From positions 1 to 37,600 of the forward strand of contig JAFEBN010000011.1 in NCBI GenBank assembly GCA_018242645.1: a stretch of 37,600 nucleotides of DNA. Reading direction: 5' to 3'. Both the position numbers and the translations under genes were made by a program. The notes under the pieces were generated by a model. It did not search any database, had not been told where the DNA came from, and saw only the letters and a program-made list of their open reading frames with translations. Of this stretch, positions 8,543 through 16,658 are shown one piece after another. The stretch's first letter is position 1; the number at the start of each line of letters is the position of its first letter. The stretch is from Planctomycetota bacterium. GTDB lineage: Bacteria; Planctomycetota; Phycisphaerae; Phycisphaerales; UBA1924.

Positions 8543-10027
8543 TCAAGACTTGGCCGCCAGCGACCGCAACTCGCGCCGCATGATCTTCCCCGTCGGATTC
8601 CGCGGCAGCGCGTCCAGCCGGCGGATTTCGGTCGGCACTTTGTAACCGGCAAGGCTCTGGCGACACCAGGCGATCAGCTCTTTTTCATCGAAGCTCTGAC
8701 CTTCCCTGATCTCGACAAACGCGATCGGCAGTTCGCCCCGCATCGGGTCGTTCATTCCGACCACGCCGCTCGCGTGCACCGAGGGATGACGATCGAGCAC
8801 TTCCTCGATCTCGCGCGGGAAGACGTTTTCGCCCCCCACGATCAGCATTTCTTTCAATCGTCCGGTGATGTGCAGATGGCCGTCGTCATCGAACCGTCCG
8901 ATGTCGCCGGTTCGAAAGTACCCGTTCGGGCTGAACGCCCTGGCCGTGTCCTCGGGCAGGTTGTAGTACCCCTTCATGATGTTGGGGCCCTTCATCCACA
9001 CCTCGCCGTCGGTGTTCGGGGGGAGGCTGCGACCGTTCGAATCCACAATCCGCTGATCGACAAGCGGGATCGGCTTTCCCACCGACCCCGGCCGGAATTC
9101 GTGCGGACGGCACCAGTTGCTCACCGGCGATGTTTCGGTCAGGCCGTACCCCTCGTTGATCGTTACGCCGAAGCGCTCGCGGAATTTCTCCCGCACCGTG
9201 CTGGGCAGAGGCTCCCCGCCGCTGACGGTGTACCGCAGCGTGCGGAAATCATCCGCTGTTGCGTCCTTGGCGTGCAGCAGCGCGTTGTACATCGATGGAA
9301 TCGCCACCAGCACGGTGGGCCGATGCTCGCGGAGCAGCCGCACGATCTTTCCGGGAACAAAACGGGCCGTGTAGATCACCCGGATGCCCCCGCTCAGCGG
9401 CAGGAAGGTCAGCACGGTCATCCCGAACGAATGAAACTGAGGAAGCACCCCCAGCATCGAATCCGCCCGCGAGAAATCGACCCAGTCGCGGATCTGCTGG
9501 ATGTTGGCGCTCAGGTTGCCGTGCGTGAGCATGACCCCCTTGGGCTTGCCGCTCGTGCCCGAGGTATACAGCAGGACGGCCAGGTCGTCGTCGGCCGCCG
9601 GAGCGGGCCAGCGGAAATCGGGGAAGCCGGAGAAATCGACATCCTCCAGCATCAGGATGTTCTTTACCTTGGGCGCGTATCCAAGGTGCTCGAGCATCGG
9701 CCGGACCGTGACAACGGTGTCCGTGCCGCAATCGTCGATCACGTATTGCAACTCTTCCTTTTTCAGGAGGTAGTTCAATGGGACGATCGTCCGCCCGAGC
9801 GACATGCCCGCCAGGGCCGCGGCCGGGAAGGTGCCCCCCGTCGGCAGCAGCAGGCCGAGCCGCTGGGTCTGGTTGAGGGTTTCGAGCCTCTGGCCGATAT
9901 GGGCGATCGCGACCAGGAGTTCGAAGTTCCGGGTCGTCCGCCGGTCATCGACCAGGGCGACGGAACGGGGGTGCTTCAGAAGTTGCCAGAGGATCGGTCG
10001 ATGGACGCTCAAGGGGCGCTCCCGCAC
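8543..10027 (-). CDS. AMP-dependent acyl-CoA synthetase (ANL superfamily)
   Basis: The protein has up to 494 residues. It activates a carboxylic acid, most likely a fatty acid, to an acyl-adenylate and then to acyl-CoA. All signature motifs are present in order: the P-loop-like YTSGTSGKPKG (154-164), GYGLTETSP (293-301), YFRTGDIG, GRLKEMLIVGGENVFPREIE at the hinge, and PRNPTGKIMRREL near the end with the catalytic lysine of PTGK. The N-terminal part is compact compared with long-chain FadD enzymes. Chain length and acceptor (CoA or carrier protein) cannot be read from sequence. The start is uncertain: GTG at 10027 opens the frame, but TTG at 10012 has GGGAG 6 bases upstream. It is divergent from the SPOR lipoprotein gene, with only about 75 bases between them. 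Confidence 0.9.
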   Translation of the reverse strand: MRERPLSVHRPILWQLLKHPRSVALVDDRRTTRNFELLVAIAHIGQRLETLNQTQRLGLLLPTGGTFPAAALAGMSLGRTIVPLNYLLKKEELQYVIDDCGTDTVVTVRPMLEHLGYAPKVKNILMLEDVDFSGFPDFRWPAPAADDDLAVLLYTSGTSGKPKGVMLTHGNLSANIQQIRDWVDFSRADSMLGVLPQFHSFGMTVLTFLPLSGGIRVIYTARFVPGKIVRLLREHRPTVLVAIPSMYNALLHAKDATADDFRTLRYTVSGGEPLPSTVREKFRERFGVTINEGYGLTETSPVSNWCRPHEFRPGSVGKPIPLVDQRIVDSNGRSLPPNTDGEVWMKGPNIMKGYYNLPEDTARAFSPNGYFRTGDIGRFDDDGHLHITGRLKEMLIVGGENVFPREIEEVLDRHPSVHASGVVGMNDPMRGELPIAFVEIREGQSFDEKELIAWCRQSLAGYKVPTEIRRLDALPRNPTGKIMRRELRSLAAKS

Positions 10028-10101
10028 GGAAAGTGGCTGTTTGCCGCCATGGGCGACGATAATAACGAACCCGCGACAGGACCGTGGGAAGAGGATTTTT
10101 C

Positions 10102-10926
10102 ATGACGGATCGCATGCGTTCATTCAAGATGGTGTGGGTTGGCCTGGTCGCTGCCGCGGCGTGCTTTGCCGGGGCGTGCTCCTCTTCGCAGAAGACCGCG
10201 CAGGCGGACTACAAGGAGCTGTACACCCAGCACAAGTACGCGGAGGCCTACGACGCGGCGCTGCAAGCGCAGACCGAGGGCTCGAGCGTGCAGAAGGAGC
10301 AGGCGGCGCTGATCGCGGGCCTGTCTGCCGCGGCGCTGCAGAAGAACGCCGAGGCCGAGAAAATCCTCCGCCCGCTGCTCAAGAGCGGCGACCAGACGGT
10401 GAGCGGCAAGGCGGGCGCCCAGCTCGGCCTGATCGCGTATGAGCAGAGCCGGTACGCCGAAGCCTCTGAACTTCTGACCGAAGCGGCAACCAAACTCACC
10501 GGCGACGAAGCCGCACGGGCGCTGCTCTACGCCGGCGACGCGCTCCGCGCCCAGGGACGCACCAGCGAGGCCCGCGCGAGCTACGAGAAGGCCCAGGCAC
10601 AACTCCAGAACGACAGCACGCTCAAGGTGCTGATCTCCGACCGCCTCGCCGCCGTGAGCGGCAATCAGTCGGTCGGCAGCGGGCAGTTCACCGTGCAGCT
10701 CGGCGCTTTCTCGAGCTGGCAGCGTGCCCAGGTCCAGGCCGATCGCTATCGCGCCCGCGCGCAGGCGGCCGGGCTGGCCAGTCCGCGCATCGTGCAAACG
10801 GCCAATCAGCAGGGCACGAAGGTCTACGCAGTGCGCGTCGGCCGGTTCACGACCAAGGGCGCCGCGGAAACCGTGCAGAAATCCATGGGCCCCGAGGCGA
10901 AGGTGACCGCCGTCAGCGGCGAGTGA
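10102..10926 (+). CDS. TPR-like lipoprotein with C-terminal SPOR domain
   Basis: The protein has 274 residues. The N-terminus MTDRMRSFKMVWVGLVAAAA followed by CFAGAC gives a signal peptide and a lipobox-like site at Cys26, although the -3 residue is A rather than L. Residues 40-180 are alanine-rich helical hairpins with TPR character (EAYDAALQAQ, RYAEASELL, GRTSEARASYEKA). The C-terminal 75 residues form a SPOR domain: FTVQLGAFSSWQRAQVQADR and VYAVRVGRFTTKGAAETVQ. SPOR domains bind denuded peptidoglycan at division sites, which suggests an envelope or cell-division role. This is interesting because planctomycete cell division is unusual. The ATG at 10102 is preceded by GAGGA at 6 bases; an upstream GTG at 10084 is less likely. 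It converges on acpS with a 3-base gap. Confidence 0.88.
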   Translation: MTDRMRSFKMVWVGLVAAAACFAGACSSSQKTAQADYKELYTQHKYAEAYDAALQAQTEGSSVQKEQAALIAGLSAAALQKNAEAEKILRPLLKSGDQTVSGKAGAQLGLIAYEQSRYAEASELLTEAATKLTGDEAARALLYAGDALRAQGRTSEARASYEKAQAQLQNDSTLKVLISDRLAAVSGNQSVGSGQFTVQLGAFSSWQRAQVQADRYRARAQAAGLASPRIVQTANQQGTKVYAVRVGRFTTKGAAETVQKSMGPEAKVTAVSGE

Positions 10927-10929
10927 CGC

Positions 10930-11319
10930 TCAACTTTCCAGGATGACCGACGCGGTCGCCAGGCCCGCCGCGTGACTGATGCTCACGTGGAGCGATCGCA
11001 CCCCCAGGCCGGACGCGATCTCCGCCGCCTTGCCGTGAAGACGGAGGCTGGGCGCGCCCGAGGGCAGATTGACGACTTCAACATCCGTCCACGCGATCCC
11101 GTCGCGCCAGCCCGTGCCGATGGCCTTGAGCGCCGCTTCCTTGGCGGCAAAGCGCCCCGCCAGATGCTCGGCACGCTTGCCGCTGTTCGCCTGCTGCCCG
11201 GCCGCGGCCTGCTCGGCGCCGGTAAAGACACGCTGCAGGAAGCGTTCACCGTGATCCGCGATCATCTCGCCGATGCGTTCGACACTCGCGATATCGATTC
11301 CGTGCCCGACGATCGGCAT
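10930..11319 (-). CDS. acpS: Holo-[acyl-carrier-protein] synthase
   Basis: The protein has 129 residues. AcpS transfers the 4'-phosphopantetheine arm from CoA to apo-acyl carrier protein, which makes it competent for fatty acid synthesis. The two metal-binding signatures are present: GHGIDIASVERI (Asp9) and RFAAKEAALKAIGTG (Glu61), followed by WTDVEV and the usual LHVSISHAAGLATA end. Length and order match the family. The ATG at 11319 has GGAG 5 bases upstream and lies 12 bases after the stop of the FmdB-type gene, so the two are probably co-transcribed as the end of the long minus-strand chaperone run. Confidence 0.95.
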   Translation of the reverse strand: MPIVGHGIDIASVERIGEMIADHGERFLQRVFTGAEQAAAGQQANSGKRAEHLAGRFAAKEAALKAIGTGWRDGIAWTDVEVVNLPSGAPSLRLHGKAAEIASGLGVRSLHVSISHAAGLATASVILES

Positions 11320-11331
11320 GCGCTCGCTCCG

Positions 11332-11685
11332 TCAATCGGGCTTGGACGACTTCTTCGACTTGGGTTTGGTGTCGGCGCTCGAAGACTTGGGCGCCGCTTC
11401 CTTTGCGGGCGCCGCCGGCTTGGCGTCGGCGCTCTTGGCGTCCGATTTCGCCGCCTCTGCCGGCTTGCCCGAATCGGCCTGGGCCGCCTTCTTGTACGAA
11501 TCGGAGCGATAGTCGGTGATGTAAAAGCCCGAGCCCTTGAACATCAGGGCGGCGCCGGTGCCGATGAGCCGCTCGAGCTGGTTCTTGCCGCACTTGGGGC
11601 ACTTTTTGAGCACGGGCGCGGTCATCGACTGGAACTCTTCGAATTCGTGTCCGCACGCCTTGCACTTGTAGTCGTAGGTGGGCAT
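11332..11685 (-). CDS. FmdB-family zinc ribbon protein with Ala/Lys-rich tail
   Basis: The protein has 117 residues. The first 45 form the FmdB/CxxC_CxxC regulatory-type zinc ribbon: MPTYDYKCKACGHEFEEFQ and a second CPKC pair (Cys8, Cys11, Cys29, Cys32). The segment FKGSGFYITDYRSDSYKK is also standard for the family. The last 45 residues are a low-complexity A/K/S/P tail of alternating charge, likely disordered. The family is widespread and its molecular role is poorly established. It sits between grpE and acpS. No Shine-Dalgarno site is clear before the ATG at 11685, so translation may depend on coupling. Confidence 0.88.
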   Translation of the reverse strand: MPTYDYKCKACGHEFEEFQSMTAPVLKKCPKCGKNQLERLIGTGAALMFKGSGFYITDYRSDSYKKAAQADSGKPAEAAKSDAKSADAKPAAPAKEAAPKSSSADTKPKSKKSSKPD

Positions 11686-11743
11686 GAAGAAAACTCAAAT
11701 CAGCAGCAAGCCAACTCGCAAACCAGGGCCGGTCCGAGAGCAG

Positions 11744-12295
11744 CTATGCGGAAGGCGCGACGCTGACCTTGGCGGGACGGATCACCTTGTCCGCGCCGCC
11801 GGCGGCCGCACCGGCGAGCGAATAGCCCGCCTGGAACGTCGCAACGATCTTGCCGGGCGCGATCCCCTCCGCCTGCTGCTGCATGATCGCTTCGTGAATG
11901 CCGGGAACAAAGTCGTCGCCCGGCTTGGGGTTGATCACCGTGAGGCCGAATCCCTGGAGCACGCGGATCATCTCTTCGCGGATGACCTTGACACCTCCGA
12001 CGATCTGCTCGGCGGAAACCTTGCTCGTGTCCTGGCCCAGCGCCAGATCGAAATGATCGATCACGCTCACCAGTCCGCTCACCACGCCCGCGATTCCCGT
12101 CGCCTTGGCGATCTGTTCGTTGGAGTACGAACGCTTCTGATAATTCTGAAAGTCGGCCATGGTCCGCAGGGCGCGGCTGTTGGCGTCCGCCACCTCGCCT
12201 TCCAGCTTGGCCACGCGATCGCGAAGCTCCTGCACTTCGCCCTCGCCGGTATCGGAAATATCCCATTCCTGCGGCATGTCGGAATCGCTGTTCAT
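11744..12295 (-). CDS. grpE: GrpE nucleotide exchange factor of the DnaK chaperone
   Basis: The protein has 183 residues. GrpE releases ADP from DnaK and works with DnaJ, whose gene is immediately upstream. A long N-terminal coiled-coil helix (EVQELRDRVAKLEGEVADAN, then DFQNYQKRS) is followed by a beta-domain with GFGLTVINPKPGDDFVPGIH, EAIMQQQAEGIAPGKIVATF, GYSLAG and the typical end VIRPAKVSVA. The frame is open far upstream, but the ATG at 12295 is chosen because the protein then begins just before the coiled coil and AGGTG lies 6 bases upstream. It starts 59 bases after the dnaJ stop. Confidence 0.93.
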   Translation of the reverse strand: MNSDSDMPQEWDISDTGEGEVQELRDRVAKLEGEVADANSRALRTMADFQNYQKRSYSNEQIAKATGIAGVVSGLVSVIDHFDLALGQDTSKVSAEQIVGGVKVIREEMIRVLQGFGLTVINPKPGDDFVPGIHEAIMQQQAEGIAPGKIVATFQAGYSLAGAAAGGADKVIRPAKVSVAPSA

Positions 12296-12354
12296 GTTCG
12301 CACCTGCGACATCTTTGCCCGGCGACGGCCTCGCCGCCGGACGTGACCCGGCGC

Positions 12355-13512
12355 TCACGCGCCGTTCATCATCTCCTTGACCTTCTTCCAGAAGCCCTGC
12401 GTCTCGGGCAGCACAGCCTGGTCCTCGCTCGCGGCATACTCGCGAAGGAGCTTTTCCTGCGCCTTGGTGAGTTTGCGGGGCACCTCGATGATCACCGTGA
12501 CGACCAGATCGCCCGGCCTGCCCGATCGCAGGTTGGGCAGGCCCTTGCCCTTCACCGAGAACGTCTCGCCCGGCTGCGTACCCCTGGGAATCGTGAGCGC
12601 GGCCTTGCCGCCGATCGTCGGCACTTCGATCTCGGCGCCCAGCGTCGCCTGCGCGAAACTCACCGGCAGGTTCAAAAGCAGGTTGTCTTCCTCGCGCTCG
12701 AACAGTTCGTGGTGCGCCACGCGGATCGCCACGTGCAGGTCGCCACGGATTCCCTCGCCACCCGGCGAAATCTCCGGCGGCGGAGGCTCCCCCTCCCCGC
12801 CCACCCGCACCGCCTGGCCGTCCATCACGCCGGCAGGAATCTTGACGCTGATCGTTCGCTTGCGGGGCATACGCCCCTTGCCCTTGCACGCCTCGCAGAA
12901 GTCCTTGATGATCTGCCCGCGCCCGCGGCAGGCCGGGCAGGCCGTGACCATCCGGAACATCCCGCCAAAGCCGGTCTGCTGCACCTTCCCCTGGCCCGCG
13001 CACGTCGGACACTTGATCGGGGAACTCCCCTTCTTCGCGCCCGTGCCCGTGCAGGTCTCGCACACATCCAGTCGCGTGAAATGCACCTCGCGCTCGACAC
13101 CCGTCGACACTTCTTCGAATGTCAGTTCAACCTCGGTCTCCAGGTCGTACCCGCGCGCCACGCCCCGGCGCTGGCCCCCGAACCCTCCGCCCCCGCCCCC
13201 CCCGAAAATGTCGTTGAACATCGAGAAGATGTCCTCGACGTTCATGCGGCTGAAGTCGTGTGCCGCGGGCCCGCGCGACTGGCGGAGGCCTTCGTGCCCG
13301 TACTGGTCGTAGAGCTTGCGCTTCTCGGGGTCGGAGAGCACTTCGTACGCCGCGGCGGCCTCTTTGAACTTGATCTCCGCTTCCGCGTCCCCCGGATTGC
13401 GGTCGGGGTGATACTTGAGCGCCAGACGGCGATAAGAGCGTTTGATCTCCTCGCCGTCGGCGGTTCGCTCGACGCTCAGGATCTCGTAATAGTCGCGGGT
13501 GACGGAGGACAT
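12355..13512 (-). CDS. dnaJ: Chaperone protein DnaJ
   Basis: The protein has 385 residues and full type I DnaJ architecture. It has a J domain with the HPD motif (YHPDRNPGD), a Gly/Phe-rich linker ([14 protein letters not shown]), four CxxCxGxG zinc repeats ([32 protein letters not shown]) and two C-terminal substrate-binding domains. It stimulates DnaK ATPase and delivers unfolded clients. The gene is followed by grpE. The ATG at 13512 has no Shine-Dalgarno sequence: the ten bases before it are TTGAATTCAA, and just upstream lies one arm of the inverted repeat pair around the GxxExxY gene. The natural leader may therefore have been displaced by that insertion. Confidence 0.96.
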   Translation of the reverse strand: MSSVTRDYYEILSVERTADGEEIKRSYRRLALKYHPDRNPGDAEAEIKFKEAAAAYEVLSDPEKRKLYDQYGHEGLRQSRGPAAHDFSRMNVEDIFSMFNDIFGGGGGGGFGGQRRGVARGYDLETEVELTFEEVSTGVEREVHFTRLDVCETCTGTGAKKGSSPIKCPTCAGQGKVQQTGFGGMFRMVTACPACRGRGQIIKDFCEACKGKGRMPRKRTISVKIPAGVMDGQAVRVGGEGEPPPPEISPGGEGIRGDLHVAIRVAHHELFEREEDNLLLNLPVSFAQATLGAEIEVPTIGGKAALTIPRGTQPGETFSVKGKGLPNLRSGRPGDLVVTVIIEVPRKLTKAQEKLLREYAASEDQAVLPETQGFWKKVKEMMNGA

Positions 13513-13520
13513 TTGAATTC

Positions 13521-13553
13521 AACCACAGAGGCACAGAGACACCGAGAGGAGAA
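13521..13553 (+). repeat. Left inverted repeat of the GxxExxY cassette
   Basis: Read on the plus strand it begins ACCACAGAGGCACAGAG, followed by a diverged repetition of the same CACAGAG word. The minus-strand reading of 13951-13983 begins with the same 17 bases, and about 22 of the first 25 bases agree. The two copies therefore form inverted repeats around the GxxExxY gene. This arm lies 9 bases from the dnaJ start codon. Confidence 0.85.
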
Positions 13554-13557
13554 GCCG

Positions 13558-13568
13558 AATTCGGATCA
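13558..13568. repeat. 11-bp direct repeat, copy 1 (stop codon of the GxxExxY gene)
   Basis: On the minus strand this reads TGATCCGAATT and contains the stop codon of the GxxExxY gene. The identical 11 bases occur at 14022-14032, where they contain the stop codon of groEL. Confidence 0.7.
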
Positions 13569-13958
13569 GAGTATTCGTCGCATGATTCCGTCTTTCATAT
13601 ACGGAACGTGAAAGTTGAGCAGCAACCCAAGTTTCTTGACGCTGAGCTTCAGGTAACTCAGGAGTTGCGCTTCGTGGACCGGCAGCACTCGTTCGATTGC
13701 TTTGATTTCCAGGATCACAAGATCATTCACGATCAGGTCCATTCGATATCCGCAGTCAAGCCGCTTTCCCTTGTAGACCACCGGCAAAGGAACTTGGCGA
13801 GCGACGCGCAATCCCCTCTCGGCAAGTTCGTGCGCAAGACACTCCTCGTACACTGACTCAAGCAGACCAGGCCCGAGCGCCCGGTGGACTTCAATGGCCC
13901 CGCCGATGATCTCGCGGGTCAAGGGATCGTCGCCTTGAATCACAGATCCCTCTTCCAT
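13566..13958 (-). CDS. GxxExxY protein (PD-(D/E)xK nuclease-like fold)
   Basis: The protein has 130 residues. The family motif is GLLESVY within GGAIEVHRALGPGLLESVYE. The second half has DCGYRMDLIVNDLVILEIKA, where D and the ExK triad match the PD-(D/E)xK nuclease superfamily, to which GxxExxY proteins are assigned. Biochemical function is not established; nucleic acid cleavage or repair is a guess from fold. The frame is open to 14033, but the ATG at 13958 is preferred because the upstream codons lie in a repeat; that repeat itself supplies AGAGG about 7 bases before this ATG. The gene interrupts an otherwise pure chaperone run between groEL and dnaJ and is framed by inverted repeats, so it is probably a mobile or recently acquired cassette. 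Confidence 0.9.
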   Translation of the reverse strand: MEEGSVIQGDDPLTREIIGGAIEVHRALGPGLLESVYEECLAHELAERGLRVARQVPLPVVYKGKRLDCGYRMDLIVNDLVILEIKAIERVLPVHEAQLLSYLKLSVKKLGLLLNFHVPYMKDGIMRRIL

Positions 13959-13983
13959 CTCTGTGCCTCTGTGCCTCTGTGGT
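13951..13983 (-). repeat. Right inverted repeat of the GxxExxY cassette
   Basis: On the minus strand this reads ACCACAGAGGCACAGAG followed by two further iterations of the word GCACAGAG. It pairs with 13521-13553. The final iteration runs into the start codon of the GxxExxY gene (CAGAGATGG), so the repeat provides the gene's ribosome-binding region. Confidence 0.85.
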
Positions 13984-14021
13984 AAAAAGGACACCGAGTG
14001 ATTTTCATCACGCGATGTCGA

Positions 14022-14032
14022 AATTCGGATCA
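14022..14032. repeat. 11-bp direct repeat, copy 2 (stop codon of groEL)
   Basis: Identical to 13558-13568: TGATCCGAATT on the minus strand. Here it spans the groEL stop codon. The pair lies 454 bases apart and brackets the GxxExxY gene plus its right inverted repeat. Confidence 0.7.
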
Positions 14033-15652
14033 CGCCGTCGCACCGGTGGCGACTTCCGCGTCTTCCTTGAGGTCGGTGATCAGCACGTCGGTCGTCAGCA
14101 TCAGGCCGGCGACCGAGGCGGCATTGATCAGCGAAGTCTTCGCGACCAGGGCCGGATCGATGATGCCGTCCTTGACCAGGTCGGTGTACTCACCCGTCGC
14201 GGCGTTGAAGCCGAACGAGTTGCCGCCCTTGCCGCCTTCCTTGACCTTCTCGACGACGAGGTCGCCGTCGAAACCGGCGTTCTCGGCGATCTGCTTGGCA
14301 CACGACTCGACCGCACGGGCCACGATGTCAAAGCCGAGCTTCTCATCGCCCTTGGCCTTGGAAGCAGCCTTCACGATCGCGTCCTGCGTGCGGAGCAGCG
14401 CCACGCCGCCGCCGGGCACGTAGCCCTCCTTGGCCGCAGCGCGGGTCGCGTGCAGCGCGTCTTCCACGAGGTCCTTGGTGGACTTCATGGCGATCTCGGT
14501 CGCGCCGCCCACGTTGATGATCGCCACGCCGCTGGTCAGCTTCGCCAGACGCTCCATGAGCTTCTCGCGGTCGTAGTCGCTCGTGGACTTTTCATGCTGG
14601 CTCTTGATCTGGTTGGCGCGGGCGGTGATCTCCGCCTTCTTGCCGGCGCCCTCGATGATCGTCGTGTCGTCCTTGGTCACAATGATCTTCTTGGCGCGCC
14701 CAAGCTCGGAGAGCTCGATGCTCTCGATCGAACGGCCCAGGTCCTCGGCGATGAACGTGCCGCCGGTCAGGACGGCGATGTCGCCCATCATGGCCTTGCG
14801 GCGGTCGCCAAACCCCGGGGCCTTGACGGCGCAGATCTTGAGCGTGCCGCGGAGCCGGTTGACCACCAGCGTCGCCAGCGCCTCGTTTTCGACTTCCTCA
14901 GCCACGAGCAGGATCGGCTTGCCCGTCGCAACAACCTTGTTCAGCAGGGGCAGCAGGTCGGGCAGGTTGCTGATCTTCTTCTCGTAGAGCAGGATGTACG
15001 CATCCTCGAGCACGCACTCGGCGGTCTTGGGGTCGGTCATGAAGTAGGGCGAGAGGTAACCCTTGTCGAACTGCATGCCCTCCACGTAATCCAGCGTGGT
15101 CTCGGCCGTCTTACCTTCTTCGATCTCGCAGACGCCCTCGGCGCCGACGCGGTCGATCGCTTCGGCGATGAGGTTGCCCACGTTCGCGTCGTGGTTGGCC
15201 GACACCGTGGCGATCTTCTTGTAGTCCTCGCGGCCCTTGCACTTGATGGCCATCGAGTCGATGAACTCGGCCGCGGCGGCCGCGGCGTTGTTGATCCCGC
15301 GCTGCAGGTGGACCGGATTCGCGCCGGCCGTGACGTGGCGGAGACCTTCGGAGAAAATGGCCTGGGCGAGCACGGTGGCCGCGGTCGTGCCGTCACCGGC
15401 CTTGTCGGCCGTCTTCTTGGCGACCTCGTTCACCATCTTGGCGCCCATCGACTGGAACGGCGCGGGGAGCGAGACTTCCTTCGACACGGAAACGCCGTCC
15501 TTGGTGACGTGCGGCCCGCCGTAGGTCTTCTCGATGACCACGAAGCGGCCGCTGGGGCCCATCGTGCACTTGACCGCGTCGGCAAGGGCGTCAACGCCCT
15601 TTTTCATTTCGACCAGCGCGGAGTCGGAGAACATCAGTTGTTTGGTGGACAT
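14030..15652 (-). CDS. groEL: Chaperonin GroEL paralog paired with groES, no GGM tail
   Basis: The protein has 540 residues. It encapsulates unfolded proteins together with GroES using ATP. Conserved elements are present: KCTMGPSGR near the N-terminus, [12 protein letters not shown] with the ATP-site Asp, GYLSPYF in the apical domain as in E. coli, [24 protein letters not shown], and [11 protein letters not shown] with the catalytic Asp. The C-terminus ends [11 protein letters not shown], without the flexible GGM repeat tail that lines the cavity floor in most bacterial GroELs. The ATG at 15652 has GGAG 7 bases upstream. groES lies upstream on the same strand, separated by a 119-base spacer with a large inverted repeat. 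A second GroEL is encoded at 17408-19144. Confidence 0.95.
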   Translation of the reverse strand: MSTKQLMFSDSALVEMKKGVDALADAVKCTMGPSGRFVVIEKTYGGPHVTKDGVSVSKEVSLPAPFQSMGAKMVNEVAKKTADKAGDGTTAATVLAQAIFSEGLRHVTAGANPVHLQRGINNAAAAAAEFIDSMAIKCKGREDYKKIATVSANHDANVGNLIAEAIDRVGAEGVCEIEEGKTAETTLDYVEGMQFDKGYLSPYFMTDPKTAECVLEDAYILLYEKKISNLPDLLPLLNKVVATGKPILLVAEEVENEALATLVVNRLRGTLKICAVKAPGFGDRRKAMMGDIAVLTGGTFIAEDLGRSIESIELSELGRAKKIIVTKDDTTIIEGAGKKAEITARANQIKSQHEKSTSDYDREKLMERLAKLTSGVAIINVGGATEIAMKSTKDLVEDALHATRAAAKEGYVPGGGVALLRTQDAIVKAASKAKGDEKLGFDIVARAVESCAKQIAENAGFDGDLVVEKVKEGGKGGNSFGFNAATGEYTDLVKDGIIDPALVAKTSLINAASVAGLMLTTDVLITDLKEDAEVATGATA

Positions 15653-15664
15653 GGAATGCTCCAG

Positions 15665-15773
15665 AAATCTCAAATCGCAAAACTCAAAGCTCAAATCGGA
15701 GAGGACGCAGAAGACTCAGGGCTCACGGCAAGCAGGCTCGATTTGAGCTTTGCTGCTTTGAGCTTTGAGATTT
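15665..15773 (-). repeat. Large inverted repeat between groES and groEL
   Basis: The arms are 15665-15698 and 15739-15773, each about 34 bases. Both arms, read towards the loop, begin AATCTCAAA and end CAAAGCTCAAATCG; the middles differ slightly and repeat the word CTCAAA. The loop is about 40 bases. The AT-rich arms stand out from the GC-rich surroundings. One arm overlaps the TAA stop codon of groES; the other ends 12 bases before the groEL start. No T-run follows, so this is not a standard terminator. Confidence 0.85.
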
Positions 15774-16062
15774 ATCCCTCGATAACGCCGAGCAGCTCGC
15801 TCTCCCGCAGGATCAGGTGCTTCTCGCCCTTGATCTCGACTTCCGTGCCCGCGTACTTGCCGTACACCACGGTGTCGCCCTTGCCGACGCTCATCTCGGC
15901 GCGCTTGCCGTTTTCCAGGCGCTTGCCGGGGCCCACGGCCACGACGCTGCCCTTGACCGGCTTTTCCTTGGCGGTCTCGGGGAGGTAAATGCCCGAAGCG
16001 GTCTTGGTCTCGGCTTCGATGGGCTTGACAAGCACGCGGTCTTCGAGAGGTTTCACGGCCAT
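15772..16062 (-). CDS. groES: Co-chaperonin GroES
   Basis: The protein has 96 residues and is the lid of the chaperonin chamber. It starts MAVKPLEDRVLVKPIEAET and has SGIYLPETAKEKPVKGSVVA in the mobile-loop region, GDTVVYGKYAGTEVEIKGEKH and the end LILRESELLGVIEG, all standard. The ATG at 16062 has AAGGAG 8 bases upstream. It precedes the groEL copy at 14030-15652. The 82-base leader after the HIT gene holds two short inverted repeats, so this is a plausible regulated start point for the groES-groEL transcript. I found no CIRCE element. Confidence 0.97.
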   Translation of the reverse strand: MAVKPLEDRVLVKPIEAETKTASGIYLPETAKEKPVKGSVVAVGPGKRLENGKRAEMSVGKGDTVVYGKYAGTEVEIKGEKHLILRESELLGVIEG

Positions 16063-16086
16063 TGCAAGGTCTCCTTCAAATCTGCT

Positions 16087-16105
16087 CGCGATCGGCTCGA
16101 TCGCG
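16087..16105. promoter_or_regulatory. Inverted repeat in the groES leader, possible operator
   Basis: CGCGATC, a 5-base spacer and GATCGCG form a perfect 7-bp inverted repeat 25 bases before the groES start codon. A second hairpin, GCGGGC / GCCCGC, lies at 16120-16136 just after the HIT stop codon. The first could bind a repressor or fold in the mRNA leader. It does not match CIRCE (TTAGCACTC-n9-GAGTGCTAA). Confidence 0.4.
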
Positions 16106-16144
16106 TCGGTGTCGTTCGTGCGGGCGCTCTGCCCGCGGAACAGG

Positions 16145-16639
16145 TCAGTTCGCCGCGCCCGTCGGCGCGGCCTTTCGGATCTTGGTCAGTTCGGTCCGGA
16201 TAGTCTCGATCAGCTCGGCGTCCCGGGCCGGATCGAGCCTGGTCGAGGCGTATTCGCTCGTGCCTTCCTTGTGCATCTGTCCCCACACCGGCGCGAGCGG
16301 ATCGGGATCGGTCTTGCGCCGCGGGAAGATGTGCCAGTGGATGTGGTGCACCACGTTGCCCAGCGACTCGCAGTTGAGCTTGTGGGGCCGCACCGCGTTG
16401 TGCACCGCTTCGGCAACCTGCGTCATCTCCTCGATGAACCGCACCCGCGCCGCGCGGGCAAGCTGGTGCAGCTCGGTCGCCGGCGTCTTGGAGAGAAACA
16501 GCGTGTAACCCCGGAATTGCTGCGAATCTCCCAGCACGGCGAAGCCCGTCTCGAGTTCGGCGATGAACCCGGGGTGCTTCCCGGCGCGGCACTCGGCCAC
16601 GCGCTTGCAGATCTCACACTCCTGCTGGTGTCCTGCCAT
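16145..16639 (-). CDS. HIT-family hydrolase/transferase
   Basis: The protein has 164 residues. The histidine triad HHIHWHIFPRR (His99, His101, His103) is the active site of nucleotide phosphoramidases and dinucleoside polyphosphate hydrolases; the middle His is the nucleophile. The N-terminus has CEICKRVAEC (Cys8, Cys11, Cys17), a possible zinc site seen in some HIT proteins. GYTLFLSKTPATELHQL and NCESLGNVVHH are typical framework segments. The exact substrate is unknown. The ATG at 16639 is preceded by AAGGA at 5-6 bases. It starts 19 bases after the DedA stop, so the two are likely co-transcribed. Confidence 0.92.
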   Translation of the reverse strand: MAGHQQECEICKRVAECRAGKHPGFIAELETGFAVLGDSQQFRGYTLFLSKTPATELHQLARAARVRFIEEMTQVAEAVHNAVRPHKLNCESLGNVVHHIHWHIFPRRKTDPDPLAPVWGQMHKEGTSEYASTRLDPARDAELIETIRTELTKIRKAAPTGAAN

Positions 16640-16658
16640 GGGGTTCCTTCTCGACGCG

